Source of the DNA: Olsenella uli
GTDB taxonomy: Bacteria > Actinomycetota > Coriobacteriia > Coriobacteriales > Atopobiaceae
NCBI RefSeq assembly: GCF_901212675.1
Contig: NZ_CAAKOQ010000019.1
Location: forward strand, 1 to 34,006
Reading direction: 5' to 3'
Length of the DNA: 34,006 bases
In this document: one piece after another, positions 7,597 through 15,362 of the stretch
How positions within the stretch are numbered: position 1 is the first letter of the stretch
How the letters are laid out: every line of letters begins with the position of its first letter
Notes under the pieces: generated by a model
Told to the model about the DNA's origin: nothing
What the model saw: the letters and a program-made list of their open reading frames with translations, nothing else
Databases searched by the model: none
Position numbers and translations under genes: made by a program

Positions 7597-8484
7597 ATGG
7601 CCAACAAGATCGACTACGCCAAGAGCTACACCACCATCCTGGACGAGGTGTACCAGCGCGAGGCCTGCTCGACGGTGCTGAACTCGCCGAAGCGCCTGGC
7701 CCGCGCGGGGCGCAACGCCAAGGAGATCATGGTGCCGAAGGTGAGCGTGAGCGGCCTTGGCAACTACACGAGGAACGTGGGCTACAAGACAGGCTCCATC
7801 GACTTCTCCTACGAGACGAAGGCCTTCAACTACGACCGCGGCATCCGCCTCATGGCCGACGTGATGGACGCGGAGGAGGCCGGCGTGATGGACTGCTTCG
7901 TGCAGGCCGGCGCCGAGCTGCAGCGCACGCAGGTGGCCCCGGAGGCCGACGCGTTCACGTTCGCGCAGATCGCCGGCCACGCCGGGGTGACGGTGGACTC
8001 GGGCGACCTCTCGGCCGCCGAGGCCGGGGACGTCCTCAAGGCGCTGCGCGACGTGACGAACGAGATGGACGAGGCGCAGGTCTCGACCGGATCGCGTTAC
8101 CTCTTCATAACGCCGACGCTCACAGGCGTGATGGACGACTACTCGCTCGCGAACCCCGCGCGCTCGAACCGCGTGCTGGAGCGTTTCGCCAAGGTGATGG
8201 AGGTACCGCAGGTGCGCTTCTACACGGCGGTGACGCTGAACTCGGGCGACGCGAGCTTCGGGTGCGCGAAGGCCGCCGCGGGCAGGGAGCTTAACTTCCT
8301 CGTGGTGGAGAGGTCGGCCGTCATCAAGTACGGCAAGCACGTGGCGAGCCGCGCCTTCTCCCCGGACGAGCTGGAGTCGCTCGACAGCTACATGATGAAG
8401 TACCGCAAGTACGGCATCGTGGAGCTCTTCGACAACAAGCTGGCGGGCGTGCGCGCATCGGCGAGGCCCGTCGCGGGCGCGTAG
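7597..8484 (+). CDS. Phage major capsid protein (prophage remnant)
   Basis: 295 residues, apparently complete, with GAGGAG upstream of the ATG. The protein starts MANKIDYAKSYTTILDEVYQ. A region of about 70 residues that varies little between such proteins (VSVSGLGNYTRNVGYKTGSI) is followed by a segment on defined beta-strand spacing and ends with the YRKYGIVELFDNKLAGV-type tail seen in HK97-fold capsid proteins of Gram-positive phages. Its place after a scaffold gene supports the call. In the cell it would have no obvious role without the rest of the phage; capsid-related cargo systems or element hijacking cannot be shown here. Confidence 0.8.
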   Translation: MANKIDYAKSYTTILDEVYQREACSTVLNSPKRLARAGRNAKEIMVPKVSVSGLGNYTRNVGYKTGSIDFSYETKAFNYDRGIRLMADVMDAEEAGVMDCFVQAGAELQRTQVAPEADAFTFAQIAGHAGVTVDSGDLSAAEAGDVLKALRDVTNEMDEAQVSTGSRYLFITPTLTGVMDDYSLANPARSNRVLERFAKVMEVPQVRFYTAVTLNSGDASFGCAKAAAGRELNFLVVERSAVIKYGKHVASRAFSPDELESLDSYMMKYRKYGIVELFDNKLAGVRASARPVAGA

Positions 8485-8598
8485 GGGCGCGGCCGTGGCG
8501 CTGGGCATGAGAGTCTCTTCTCCCTCGGCGAGGTGGACGCGGGCGTCAGCCTGGGCTTCGACGACTACTCGCTCGTGAGCTTCGTTGTGCAGCGGTAG
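8485..8598 (+). pseudogene. Decayed fragment downstream of the capsid gene
   Basis: The capsid frame continues after its TAG with an uninterrupted stretch that ends SLGEVDAGVSLGFDDYSLVS and a few more residues before TAG at 8596. There is no start codon in this frame; a GTG/ATG pair at about 8494-8509 lies in another frame, which suggests a one-base lesion near 8510. It probably represents the short gene that normally follows the capsid gene in the phage. The remaining phage genes are lost after it. Confidence 0.4.
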
Positions 8599-8645
8599 AT
8601 GAGGTATACAACCGTATCCGTGCTACATTTGTCGCAAAATATTGT

Positions 8646-8651
8646 TACAAT
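8646..8651 (+). promoter_or_regulatory. -10 element of the AbiE operon, predicting a leaderless transcript
   Basis: TACAAT ends 6 nt before the AbiEi ATG (8658), so the expected transcription start falls on or beside the A of the start codon. No Shine-Dalgarno sequence lies upstream, which agrees with a leaderless message, a common mode in actinobacteria. The -35 region is weak (CTACAT or TACATT at 16-17 nt). Confidence 0.5.
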
Positions 8652-8657
8652 TCTCAC

Positions 8658-9302
8658 ATGAAAGCAATAGACGCCCTCAAAATACTCGCAGGCCTTATGG
8701 CCTCGCAGCGCGGGTTCGTCACAACCGCGCAAGCTGAGCGCGCCGGCGTGAGCCGGCAGGCGCTCGCGAGGCTCGAGGGAAGCGGCCATATCGAGCGCGT
8801 CATGCCCGCCGTGTACCGCTCGTGCGCCGCCCCCTCTACCCGGGAGGAGCGGGTGTACGCGGCCTGGCTCATCCTTGACCGCACGAAGTACGCCTGGGAG
8901 CGAACCCGCGACGAGAACGATGCCGTCGCGAGCCATGCCACGGCTGCCTGGCTCATGGGCCTCGGCGAGCTGAACCCGGAACCCCTCACCTTCACATCGG
9001 TCGAGCGCAAGCAGGTCAGGCGGTGCGGCATCCGCACCGTGAAGAGCCGCCTCCAGGCCCAGGACGTCATTTTGGTCAACAGCATCCCCACCACCTCGCC
9101 CGAGAGGACCGTGCTCGACCTCCTGCGGGACGGGGAGGACGAGAGCCTCGTCGCAAACGTCCTAAGGGACTTCGCTTCAGGCGGCACCACCCCCATATCG
9201 CAGGCTTTCCGGCGGCGTGTTGACGGTATGGCCACCAGGTACGGCCACCCCGCCGGCTATCCCTTGTTCGACGCCATGATTATGGAAGGAGCCCGCGCAT
9301 GA
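8658..9302 (+). CDS. abiEi: AbiEi-type antitoxin and transcriptional regulator
   Basis: 214 residues. The N-terminal winged helix (about residues 10-55) includes GFVTTAQAERAGVSRQALAR and the RVMPAVYR wing typical of AbiEi; the larger C-terminal domain has SHATAAWLMGLGEL and TSPERTVLDLL, both characteristic of the family. AbiEi represses its own operon by binding inverted repeats and neutralises AbiEii without binding it (type IV toxin-antitoxin). The stop overlaps the AbiEii start (ATGA). Its leaderless promoter overlaps the region where an autoregulatory site is expected. Confidence 0.9.
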   Translation: MKAIDALKILAGLMASQRGFVTTAQAERAGVSRQALARLEGSGHIERVMPAVYRSCAAPSTREERVYAAWLILDRTKYAWERTRDENDAVASHATAAWLMGLGELNPEPLTFTSVERKQVRRCGIRTVKSRLQAQDVILVNSIPTTSPERTVLDLLRDGEDESLVANVLRDFASGGTTPISQAFRRRVDGMATRYGHPAGYPLFDAMIMEGARA

Positions 9303-10198
9303 GCTACAAGTCGCCCGCGGAATTCGACAGGGCTCTCAAAAAGGCCGTGCGCAAAGCCGGCGGGGACCCGGGCGAGGACTACCGCCAAGCGCTGAGGGAC
9401 CGCTTCCTCTGCCGCGTGTTCTCGGACCCTGACGCCCGCTACATCCTCAAGGGTGGTTCGGGCCTCCTTGCGCGCATCCCGGGCGCACGGAGCACGCGCG
9501 ACATCGACTTCGCGGCACGGCCCAGCGTATCCGCCGAGGCGGCCCTCAGTGAGATGAAGACCCTCGCTGCCAGGGACCTCGGTGACTTCTGCCGCTTCGA
9601 GCTAACGAGGCACGAGGAGTCGCTGGACGAGAACGGGTACTCGAGGCTCCTGAAGCTTCGGTTCGCTACATACGTGGGTGATCAGGAGAAGGACCCCATC
9701 CTCATCGACCTGTCGCTCGACTGCGACCCGCTGTTCGCTCCCGAGCGCACGCAGCCCCTCAACAGGATCGAGATTGAGGGCGTGCCGAGCTGCGAGTACC
9801 TGCTCTACCCGCTTCCCGACCAGCTCGCCGACAAGCTCTGCGCGGTCATGGAACGGCAGCCGGGCGGATGGCCGTCCTCGCGTATGAAAGACCTGGCGGA
9901 CATCGTCTTCTACGCGACCGGAAGGTGTTTCGATCTTAGGGAACTCGCCTTGGCAGTTCGCACTGAGTGCCGCAAGCGAGGCATGGAGGTTCCCGAGTCG
10001 TTCAGCGCGCCGGAGGAATGGCGGGCACGGTTTGCACCGTTCGCCGCTAAGAACCGGGTCCCCGCTCGCTATAGGGGCTTCGACGAGGCAATCGAACTTG
10101 CTGGTAGGTTCTACGCCCCCGCGCTCGCGGGCAAGGGCGACATGACCTGGAATCCAAAGGCTCTTGCATGGGAGTCTGCCGAAGAGGCCGCCTCATGA
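9299..10198 (+). CDS. abiEii: AbiEii-type nucleotidyltransferase toxin
   Basis: 299 residues with the nucleotidyltransferase signature: KGGSGLLARIPGARSTRDID (residues about 51-70) holds the GS motif and the paired metal-binding aspartates D-x-D. Downstream, PLPDQLADKLCAVMER and SRMKDLADIVFY carry the Lys/Asp motifs of the AbiEii family. Such toxins transfer nucleotides to tRNA or other targets, arrest growth and thereby abort phage infection. Every active-site element appears intact. It starts by ATGA overlap with AbiEi, and its own stop overlaps the start of the next gene by ATGA as well, giving a three-gene operon. Confidence 0.92.
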   Translation: MSYKSPAEFDRALKKAVRKAGGDPGEDYRQALRDRFLCRVFSDPDARYILKGGSGLLARIPGARSTRDIDFAARPSVSAEAALSEMKTLAARDLGDFCRFELTRHEESLDENGYSRLLKLRFATYVGDQEKDPILIDLSLDCDPLFAPERTQPLNRIEIEGVPSCEYLLYPLPDQLADKLCAVMERQPGGWPSSRMKDLADIVFYATGRCFDLRELALAVRTECRKRGMEVPESFSAPEEWRARFAPFAAKNRVPARYRGFDEAIELAGRFYAPALAGKGDMTWNPKALAWESAEEAAS

Positions 10199-10783
10199 TT
10201 GCGCCAGATTGGAACGAGGTCTTCCGCCAACCCGAGGAGGCCCTTACAGGCGGGAAGCGCCTGCCCAAGACGATGCTCGCACAGCAAGCGGAGCTCACGC
10301 GGCAGGAGCGAAAGACGCTTGAGCTCGTCTCGCGCATGGAGCACTGGGCGACGGTGCAGAAGTCCACGACGAGGATCCTGCCGCACGTGGACACCGAGCG
10401 CGATATCCGGGGCATCATCTTTTTGCGGGTGGAGCTGTCGGGCGGCGCGGCGTACGCCGAGGTGTCGCGCCTCCTGCACAAGAGCTTCCCGAACCTTACG
10501 GTGGCGCTCTGCGAGGGAAGCGTGGGCGTAGCCATCTCGGTCGCCATCACGAGGGGGAGTCTCGCCGAGTGGGGAGCCACGGTGGTGAAGTCCGCGGACG
10601 CGACGGGCGCGTTCGACCCCGCCGACGGCGCCTGGGCGGGCCTACGGCTGCGACGACAAGCGTCCGGCAAGCGTGTTCACGCCGGCCTTCGAGAGTGACG
10701 GCCTCAGGGAGTGGGTCCTCTCCCTTCTGGACGGCTACGCGGTGATGACCCACCTCTACGGCGACGAGGGCTATGAGGCATCG
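10195..10783 (+). pseudogene. DUF4391 protein, frameshifted, third gene of the AbiE operon
   Basis: The frame from ATG 10195 (overlapping the AbiEii stop by 4 nt) encodes about 148 residues of good protein, including KTMLAQQAELTRQERKTLEL and HVDTERDIRGIIFLRVELSG, consistent with DUF4391, a family found near helicases and modification genes in defence loci. Near 10,640 the coding signal moves to another frame, where CDDKRPASVFTPAFESDGLR and GYAVMTHLYGDEGYEA continue the same protein. A one-base gain or two-base loss explains this. The first frame otherwise ends in a 20-residue nonsense tail at 10698. The function is unknown; the gene is probably dead, or the read has an error. Confidence 0.65.
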
Positions 10784-11013
10784 ATGACCGGAAGACGTAC
10801 TTCGAGGTCTCCGTACCGGTGCTCAGGGAGCCGCTCTGGATCGACTACGAGGAGGGCGAGCGCCTCACGATCTTCTACCGCGGCTGGCGCTCCCACTTCG
10901 AGTGGTACGTTAACGACCTCCAGTGGTTCGAGCGGATGGTCGGGCGCTTCCTCGCCGGGAACGTCGCCGGCCTCGGGCTCAAAGACCTTGATGGCAACCG
11001 GATAGAGGACTGA
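10777..11013 (+). pseudogene. Hypothetical gene without a clear start, last gene of the AbiE operon
   Basis: The frame ending at TGA 11013 reads IDDRKTYFEVSVPVLREPLW and goes on through IDYEEGERLTIFYRGWRSHF and EWYVNDLQWFERMVGRFLAG to the stop, clearly protein-like. In-frame a TGA at 10774 precedes it and the first in-frame start codon is GTG 10819, which lies within the conserved part. An ATG at 10773 is out of frame, so a small indel near 10775-10785 probably broke the start. It may be intact from GTG 10819 (64 aa) but this is less likely. I do not recognise the family. A terminator follows 26 nt after the stop. Confidence 0.55.
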
Positions 11014-11038
11014 CCCCGCTTCACAAGGATGCCCACAA

Positions 11039-11071
11039 GAACGGCGGACGCGAGGCCGCCGTTCCTCTTTT
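11039..11071 (+). terminator. Intrinsic terminator of the AbiE operon
   Basis: 9-bp stem GAACGGCGG / CCGCCGTTC, 8-nt loop, followed by CTCTTTT on the plus strand. It closes the AbiE-DUF4391 transcription unit and also marks the right end of the gene content of the island. Confidence 0.85.
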
Positions 11072-11478
11072 CGGGACCCGTGCCCGGTTCACGGCTATTC
11101 AATGGTGCGGCAGGCTGGAGGGACCCTTAGAAGTCCCGTAGGCCGGCCGCGCCGTTGGAAAGTCTCGGGCGCGTTTGGGACCGAATACTGACGGGGTGGT
11201 TTTGCATATCAGGGATTAACCGACCGCTTCGTGGTAGGCATAAACCTAGGCATAAATTATCCCGTTTGGAGCATTCTGAAGAGTTGCGGACTATTTGGCA
11301 TAATTACCTCATTCAACACTATTTACCTGCAGAATTGATGGCTTCTGTTTCGTTGCGCTTTAAACCGTTATGAGGCCCCAGTTAGCTCGGAGCTAATGCC
11401 GCGAACTTGCACGCTGCGTAGGATTGGCTTGCGCCGGCCGCCGTGTGCCGGCAAGGGACAAGGGGAAGGAACCCAATC
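11072..11478. other. Gene-free AT-rich stretch at the island edge
   Basis: About 400 nt without a believable gene. Bases from about 11,200 to 11,375 are markedly AT-rich compared with the flanks, and the single open frame there has no coding character. It holds a direct repeat (TAGGCATAAA twice, 11235-11256), a further GGCATAA at 11298-11304, and a perfect inverted repeat with 7-bp arms around one base (TTAGCTC G GAGCTAA, 11382-11396). I infer a boundary between acquired DNA and core genome. No integrase site or tRNA fragment could be recognised. Confidence 0.45.
11235..11256. repeat. Short tandem repeat TAGGCATAAA x2
   Basis: TAGGCATAAA occurs at 11235-11244 and 11247-11256, a 12-bp period that is close to one helical turn. 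A partial copy (GGCATAA) follows about 50 nt further on. Such spacing is compatible with a protein binding adjacent sites on one face of the helix. Nothing identifies the protein. Confidence 0.5.
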
Positions 11479-11847
11479 GTGGAGAAGCAGAAAAAGAGCG
11501 CCCTACTCGCCATCGCGCTCGTGCTGGGCGTGGCGTATGTCATCTACTCGCTGTGGTACTGGTACGGCGGCGGCGCGCTGGGGCAGGTCGGTGCCGACTC
11601 CGCGTCACAAGCCGGTGCGGGACTTGCCGCGATGCTCATCATGCCGCACCTCGCGCTGACGCTGCTTGCCGTCGTGTTCAACGCGTTGGGGCTGCTCATG
11701 GGCAAGCGCGGCTTTGCCCTCACGGCCGGAATCCTCTACGCGGTGGCCATAGTGCTCTTTCCCGCGTACTTCTTCTTCGTCATCGTCCAGATGATCCTCT
11801 GCTTCGTAGCCTTTGCCCGCATGCGCGGCCAGCAGGGCACGAGGTAG
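11479..11847 (+). CDS. Small integral membrane protein of unknown function
   Basis: 122 residues from GTG 11479, with GGAAGGA about 9 nt upstream. An in-frame frame opens earlier (11443) but lacks a ribosome binding site. There are three to four membrane segments: about residues 8-28 (LLAIALVLGVAYVIYSLWYW), 42-70 (AMLIMPHLALTLLAVVFNAL), 76-98 and 98-115 (FFFVIVQMILCFVAFAR). The Gly/Ala-rich loop between the first two (GGGALGQVGADSASQAGAG) faces outside or inside. Similar small proteins occur in many low- and high-GC Gram-positive bacteria with no known function. It stands alone between the island and fhs. Confidence 0.75.
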   Translation: MEKQKKSALLAIALVLGVAYVIYSLWYWYGGGALGQVGADSASQAGAGLAAMLIMPHLALTLLAVVFNALGLLMGKRGFALTAGILYAVAIVLFPAYFFFVIVQMILCFVAFARMRGQQGTR

Positions 11848-12039
11848 AGGGACAGGGGGCCGTCAAGCGGCCACGAAGGATCACGACGCAAGAAGACAGA
11901 GCGTAGAGGGCGAGCGTGAGGTCAGGCGCAAAGGCCGAGCAGGCTCGCGGCACAGGAAGACGGAGGCCAGGCGGCACAGCCAAGAAAGACTCGGGTTAAG
12001 GAAAGAGGACGGCGCGCAGAGCCGTGTCGGGCAAGGGCA

Positions 12040-12078
12040 AAGGCCGCCCGTCCCAAACTTGATGGGACGGGCGGCCTT
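12040..12078 (-). terminator. Terminator of the DUF6483-fhs operon
   Basis: 16-bp perfect stem (AAGGCCGCCCGTCCCA and its complement) with a 7-nt loop, 39 nt past the fhs stop. On the minus strand it ends CCTTTGCCCTTG, a poor T-tract, so it may act mainly through stem strength or also stop the convergent membrane-protein transcript. Confidence 0.7.
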
Positions 12079-12116
12079 GCTGGCATGCGAGCACGGAACG
12101 ACGACTCGGGAAAGCC

Positions 12117-13784
12117 CTAGAACAGGCCCGTGATGTTGCCGTCGTCGTCGACGTCGATGTTCTCGGCGGCGGGAACGCGCGGAAGGCCGGGCATCGTCAT
12201 GATGGCGCCGGTCTTCGCCACCACGAAGCCCGCACCCGCACTCACCGTGAGCTCGCGCACCGTGATGCGGAAGCCCTCGGGCGCACCGAGCACCTTGGCG
12301 TCGTCGGTGAAGGAGTACTGCGTCTTTGCCACGCAGACGGGCAGGCTGCCAAAGCCGTCCGCCTCGATCTGGGCCAGCTGACGGGCAGCCTGGGGCGTGA
12401 GGTCAACCCCATCGGCGTGATAGACCTTGGTCGCGATGGCATCGAGCGCCTGGCGGACGGGCACGTCGTCGGCGTAGGCCTGACGGAACTCGGCCGGGCG
12501 CTCGAGCAGGTGCAGCACCTCGCTCGCAAGCGCCTCGCCGCCCTCGCCGCCCTTGGCCCACACCTCGGACAGGCGCACGTTCACGCCAAGCGACGCGCAC
12601 TTCTCCTCGACGAGCGAGAGCTCGGCCGGGGTGTCGGTGGGGAAGCGGTTGAGCGCCACCACGCACGGCAGCCCAAAGACGTCCTGCATGTTGTTGACGT
12701 GGCGCAGCAGGTTGGGGATGCCGGCCTCGAGCGCCTCGAGGTTCTCCTCGCCAAGTGCCGCCTTGGGCGCACCACCGTTGTACTTGAGCGCACGCACCGT
12801 GGCCACCACGACAACCGCGTCAGGCTTGAAGCCGGCCATGCGGCTCGTGATGTCGCAGAACTTCTCCGCACCGAGGTCTGCGCCAAAGCCAGCCTCGGTG
12901 ATGGCGACGTCGCCGTAGTGCATGGCCATGCGCGTGGCCATCACGGAGTTGCAGCCGTGCGCGATGTTGGCGAAGGGGCCGCCGTGCACGAAGGCGGGCG
13001 TGCCCTCGAGCGTCTGCACCAGATTGGGCTTGAGCGCGTCCTTGAGCAGGGCTGCCATGGCGCCTGCCGCGTGCAGGTCTCCCGCCGTGACGGGGCGCTT
13101 GTCAAAGGTGTGTGCCACGACCATGCGGGCGAGGCGCTCCTTGAGGTCGCGGATGCTCGTGGCGAGGCAGAGCACCGCCATGACCTCGGAGGCGACCGTG
13201 ATGTCGAAGCCGTCCTCGCGGGTGGTGCCGTCGGCAACGCCGCCAAGGCCCACCACCACGCGTCGAAGCACGCGGTCGTTCATGTCGACGCAGCGCTTCC
13301 ACGTGATGCGCTTGGGGTCGATCCCCAGCTTGTTGCCCTGCTTGATGTGGTTGTCGAGCATGGCGGCCAACAGGTTGTTGGCCGCGCCGATGGCGTGGAA
13401 GTCGCCGGTGAAGTGCAGGTTGATGTCCTCCATGGGGATGACCTGCGCGTAGCCGCCGCCCGCGGCGCCGCCCTTGATGCCAAACACGGGGCCCAGGGAG
13501 GGCTCGCGCAGCGCCACGACGGCCTTCGTGCCCAGGCGGCGCAGCGCGTCGGCAAGGCCGATGGTCGTGGTGGTCTTGCCCTCGCCCGCGGGCGTGGGGT
13601 TGATGGCGGTCACGAGTACGAGCTTGGAGGGGTGCTCGGGCTCCTCGCGCAGGACGTTGTAGTCGACCTTTGCCTTGTCGCGGCCGTAGGGGACGAGCCG
13701 CTCCTCGGAGATGCCGAGGCCTGCGGCAACCTCGGTGATGGGCTTGGGCGTCGCCGCCTGCGCGATCTCGATGTCGGTGGGCAT
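12117..13784 (-). CDS. fhs: Formate-tetrahydrofolate ligase
   Basis: 555 residues, full length. It joins formate to tetrahydrofolate with ATP, making 10-formyl-THF for purine synthesis and one-carbon metabolism in the cytoplasm. The P-loop TPAGEGKTTTTIGLADAL (about 64-81) and conserved stretches REPSLGPVFGIKGGAAGGGY, HFTGDFHAIGAANNLLAAML and the C-terminal MTMPGLPRVPAAENIDVD are all present. It starts 3 nt after the stop of the DUF6483 gene, with GAGGAG as ribosome binding site inside that gene's end, so the two are co-transcribed. No defect is visible. Confidence 0.97.
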   Translation of the reverse strand: MPTDIEIAQAATPKPITEVAAGLGISEERLVPYGRDKAKVDYNVLREEPEHPSKLVLVTAINPTPAGEGKTTTTIGLADALRRLGTKAVVALREPSLGPVFGIKGGAAGGGYAQVIPMEDINLHFTGDFHAIGAANNLLAAMLDNHIKQGNKLGIDPKRITWKRCVDMNDRVLRRVVVGLGGVADGTTREDGFDITVASEVMAVLCLATSIRDLKERLARMVVAHTFDKRPVTAGDLHAAGAMAALLKDALKPNLVQTLEGTPAFVHGGPFANIAHGCNSVMATRMAMHYGDVAITEAGFGADLGAEKFCDITSRMAGFKPDAVVVVATVRALKYNGGAPKAALGEENLEALEAGIPNLLRHVNNMQDVFGLPCVVALNRFPTDTPAELSLVEEKCASLGVNVRLSEVWAKGGEGGEALASEVLHLLERPAEFRQAYADDVPVRQALDAIATKVYHADGVDLTPQAARQLAQIEADGFGSLPVCVAKTQYSFTDDAKVLGAPEGFRITVRELTVSAGAGFVVAKTGAIMTMPGLPRVPAAENIDVDDDGNITGLF

Positions 13785-13787
13785 GGG

Positions 13788-14198
13788 TTACTCCTCTCCA
13801 CGCTCGGCGGAGATGGCCCGCTCGAGCTCCTGATACTCTTCCGGGACGCGGCCAAGCTCGGACCCGAAGGCGGTCGAGATGGCGCGCGCCTGCTCGCGGC
13901 GCACGTTGGCGAGCGCGTCGTTGCCGGCCGCCTCGTAGGCATACCCCAGGCGAAGCAGCGCATAGCTGACATAGCCCGCGACGGAGTCCGCGATGCCGGA
14001 GAGCTCCATCATCGACACGAGCGACTCCGGCGCAAGCGAGAGCGCCGTAGCCCCGTCGAGGTCGATGAGCCTGCCGACCGCGTTCTCGACCTCGTCGATG
14101 GCCTCGCCGTTGGCCTCGAGCACCGCCGGGCGAAGCCAGCGGGCAAGCACGTCGCCAAAGCGGCGCACGACCTCGAGCACATAGTCCTTCTGCAGCAT
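13788..14198 (-). CDS. DUF6483-family protein upstream of fhs
   Basis: 136 residues from ATG 14198, which follows GGAGGAGG by about 6 nt; a longer frame runs upstream without a better start. The opening MLQKDYVLEVVRRFGDVLAR and the helical body with repeated Leu/Ala and acidic residues fit my recollection of DUF6483, a family of Clostridia and Coriobacteriia with unknown function. The fold looks all-helical and soluble. The tight 3-nt gap to fhs is the only functional link and does not imply a shared pathway. Confidence 0.72.
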   Translation of the reverse strand: MLQKDYVLEVVRRFGDVLARWLRPAVLEANGEAIDEVENAVGRLIDLDGATALSLAPESLVSMMELSGIADSVAGYVSYALLRLGYAYEAAGNDALANVRREQARAISTAFGSELGRVPEEYQELERAISAERGEE

Positions 14199-14301
14199 GC
14201 GCGTCCTCCTCCGCTTGCGAGCGTCTCGCTCCGGCCCGTCCATTGTGACGCAACCCGCATTCCCCAGCCCGGGTAAACCGCAAGGCCACCCGGGTCCTCC
14301 G

Positions 14302-15362
14302 TCACGCACTCGGCGGGGGCGTGAGGCCGAGGTGCTCGAACGCGGCCGCCGTCGCCTGCCTGCCCTGGGGCGTGCGCACGATGAGGCCGCACTGCAGGAG
14401 GTACGGCTCTACACGTCCTCGATGGTGGAGGGGTCCTCCCCCACCGAACTCGCGATGGTGGTGAGTCCCACGGGCCTCCCGCGGAACGTGGCCGCGAGCG
14501 CCGTCAGAATCTTGGTGTCCATCCAGTCGAGGCCCAGCTCGTCGATCTCGAAGAAGCTCATGGCCTCGGCCGCCACCGCCGTGGTGATGGCTCCCTCCGC
14601 ACGCACCTGCGCATAGTCTCGTACGCGCTTGAGCAGGCGGTTTGCGAGACGTGGCGTGCCACGGCTGCGGCTTGCCACCTCAAGCGCGGCGTCATGGTCG
14701 ATCCCGACGCCGAGGATGCCCGCCGAGCGCTCCACGATCTGGGCCAGCTCCTCGACCGAGTAGTAGTCGAGCCTGAAGGAGATGCCGAAGCGGTCGCGCA
14801 GAGGCCCCGTGAGCAGGCCCGTGCGCGTGGTGGCCCCGATGAGCGTGAAGCGCGGCACGTCGAGCCTGATGGAGCGCGCGGCCGGCCCCTTGCCAATCAC
14901 GATGTCGAGGAAGAAGTCCTCCATCGCCGGGTAGAGGACCTCTTCGATGGCATGGTTGAGACGGTGGATCTCGTCGATGAAGAAGACGTCTCCGGGCTCG
15001 AGGTTGGTGAGGATGGCCGCGAGGTCGCCCGTGCGCTCGATGGCCGGGCCGCTCGTGGTGTGGATCTTCGAGCCCATCTCGTTTGCCACCACCGTGGCGA
15101 GCGTGGTCTTGCCAAGGCCGGGAGGGCCCGAGAAGATCACGTGGTCGAGCGGCTCGTGGCGGCTCTTTGCGGCCTCGATGAGCACGCGCAGGTTCTGCCG
15201 CACGCGCTGCTGGCCGCAGTACTCGTCGAGCGTGGTGGGACGAAGCGTGCGGTCGACCTCCAAGTCGTCGGAGGTGAGCGCCGCCGTCACTTGGCGCGGA
15301 GCCTGCGTGTCGTGCGCGGGCGCGCCGTCAAAGAGGTCCTTCGAGGGGTCTGCCTCCCACAT
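14302..15362 (-). CDS. ruvB: Holliday junction helicase RuvB with a C-terminal frameshift
   Basis: RuvB drives branch migration of Holliday junctions with RuvA. The frame from ATG 15362 (GGAGGAGG 5 nt upstream; a GTG at 15365 is also possible) shows Walker A GPPGLGKTT, Walker B FFIDEIHRLN, sensor TRTG and the arginine-finger region, all intact. It stops at TAG 14411-14409 after DPSTIEDV, 317 residues. The usual continuation YEPYLLQCGLIVRTPQGRQA lies directly after, in the +1 frame, and ends at TGA 14302 (C-terminal residues TPPPSA). One base missing from the tyrosine codon (TA_ GAG CCG) explains it. The lost piece is the end of the winged-helix DNA-binding domain. A sequencing error or a true mutation are both possible. 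Confidence 0.9.

Noticed and set aside
12417..14276. Plus-strand open frame of 619 codons opposite fhs and its upstream gene
   Set aside because: Antisense shadow; the composition is dominated by His, Gly, Val and Asp as expected from reversed coding sequence.
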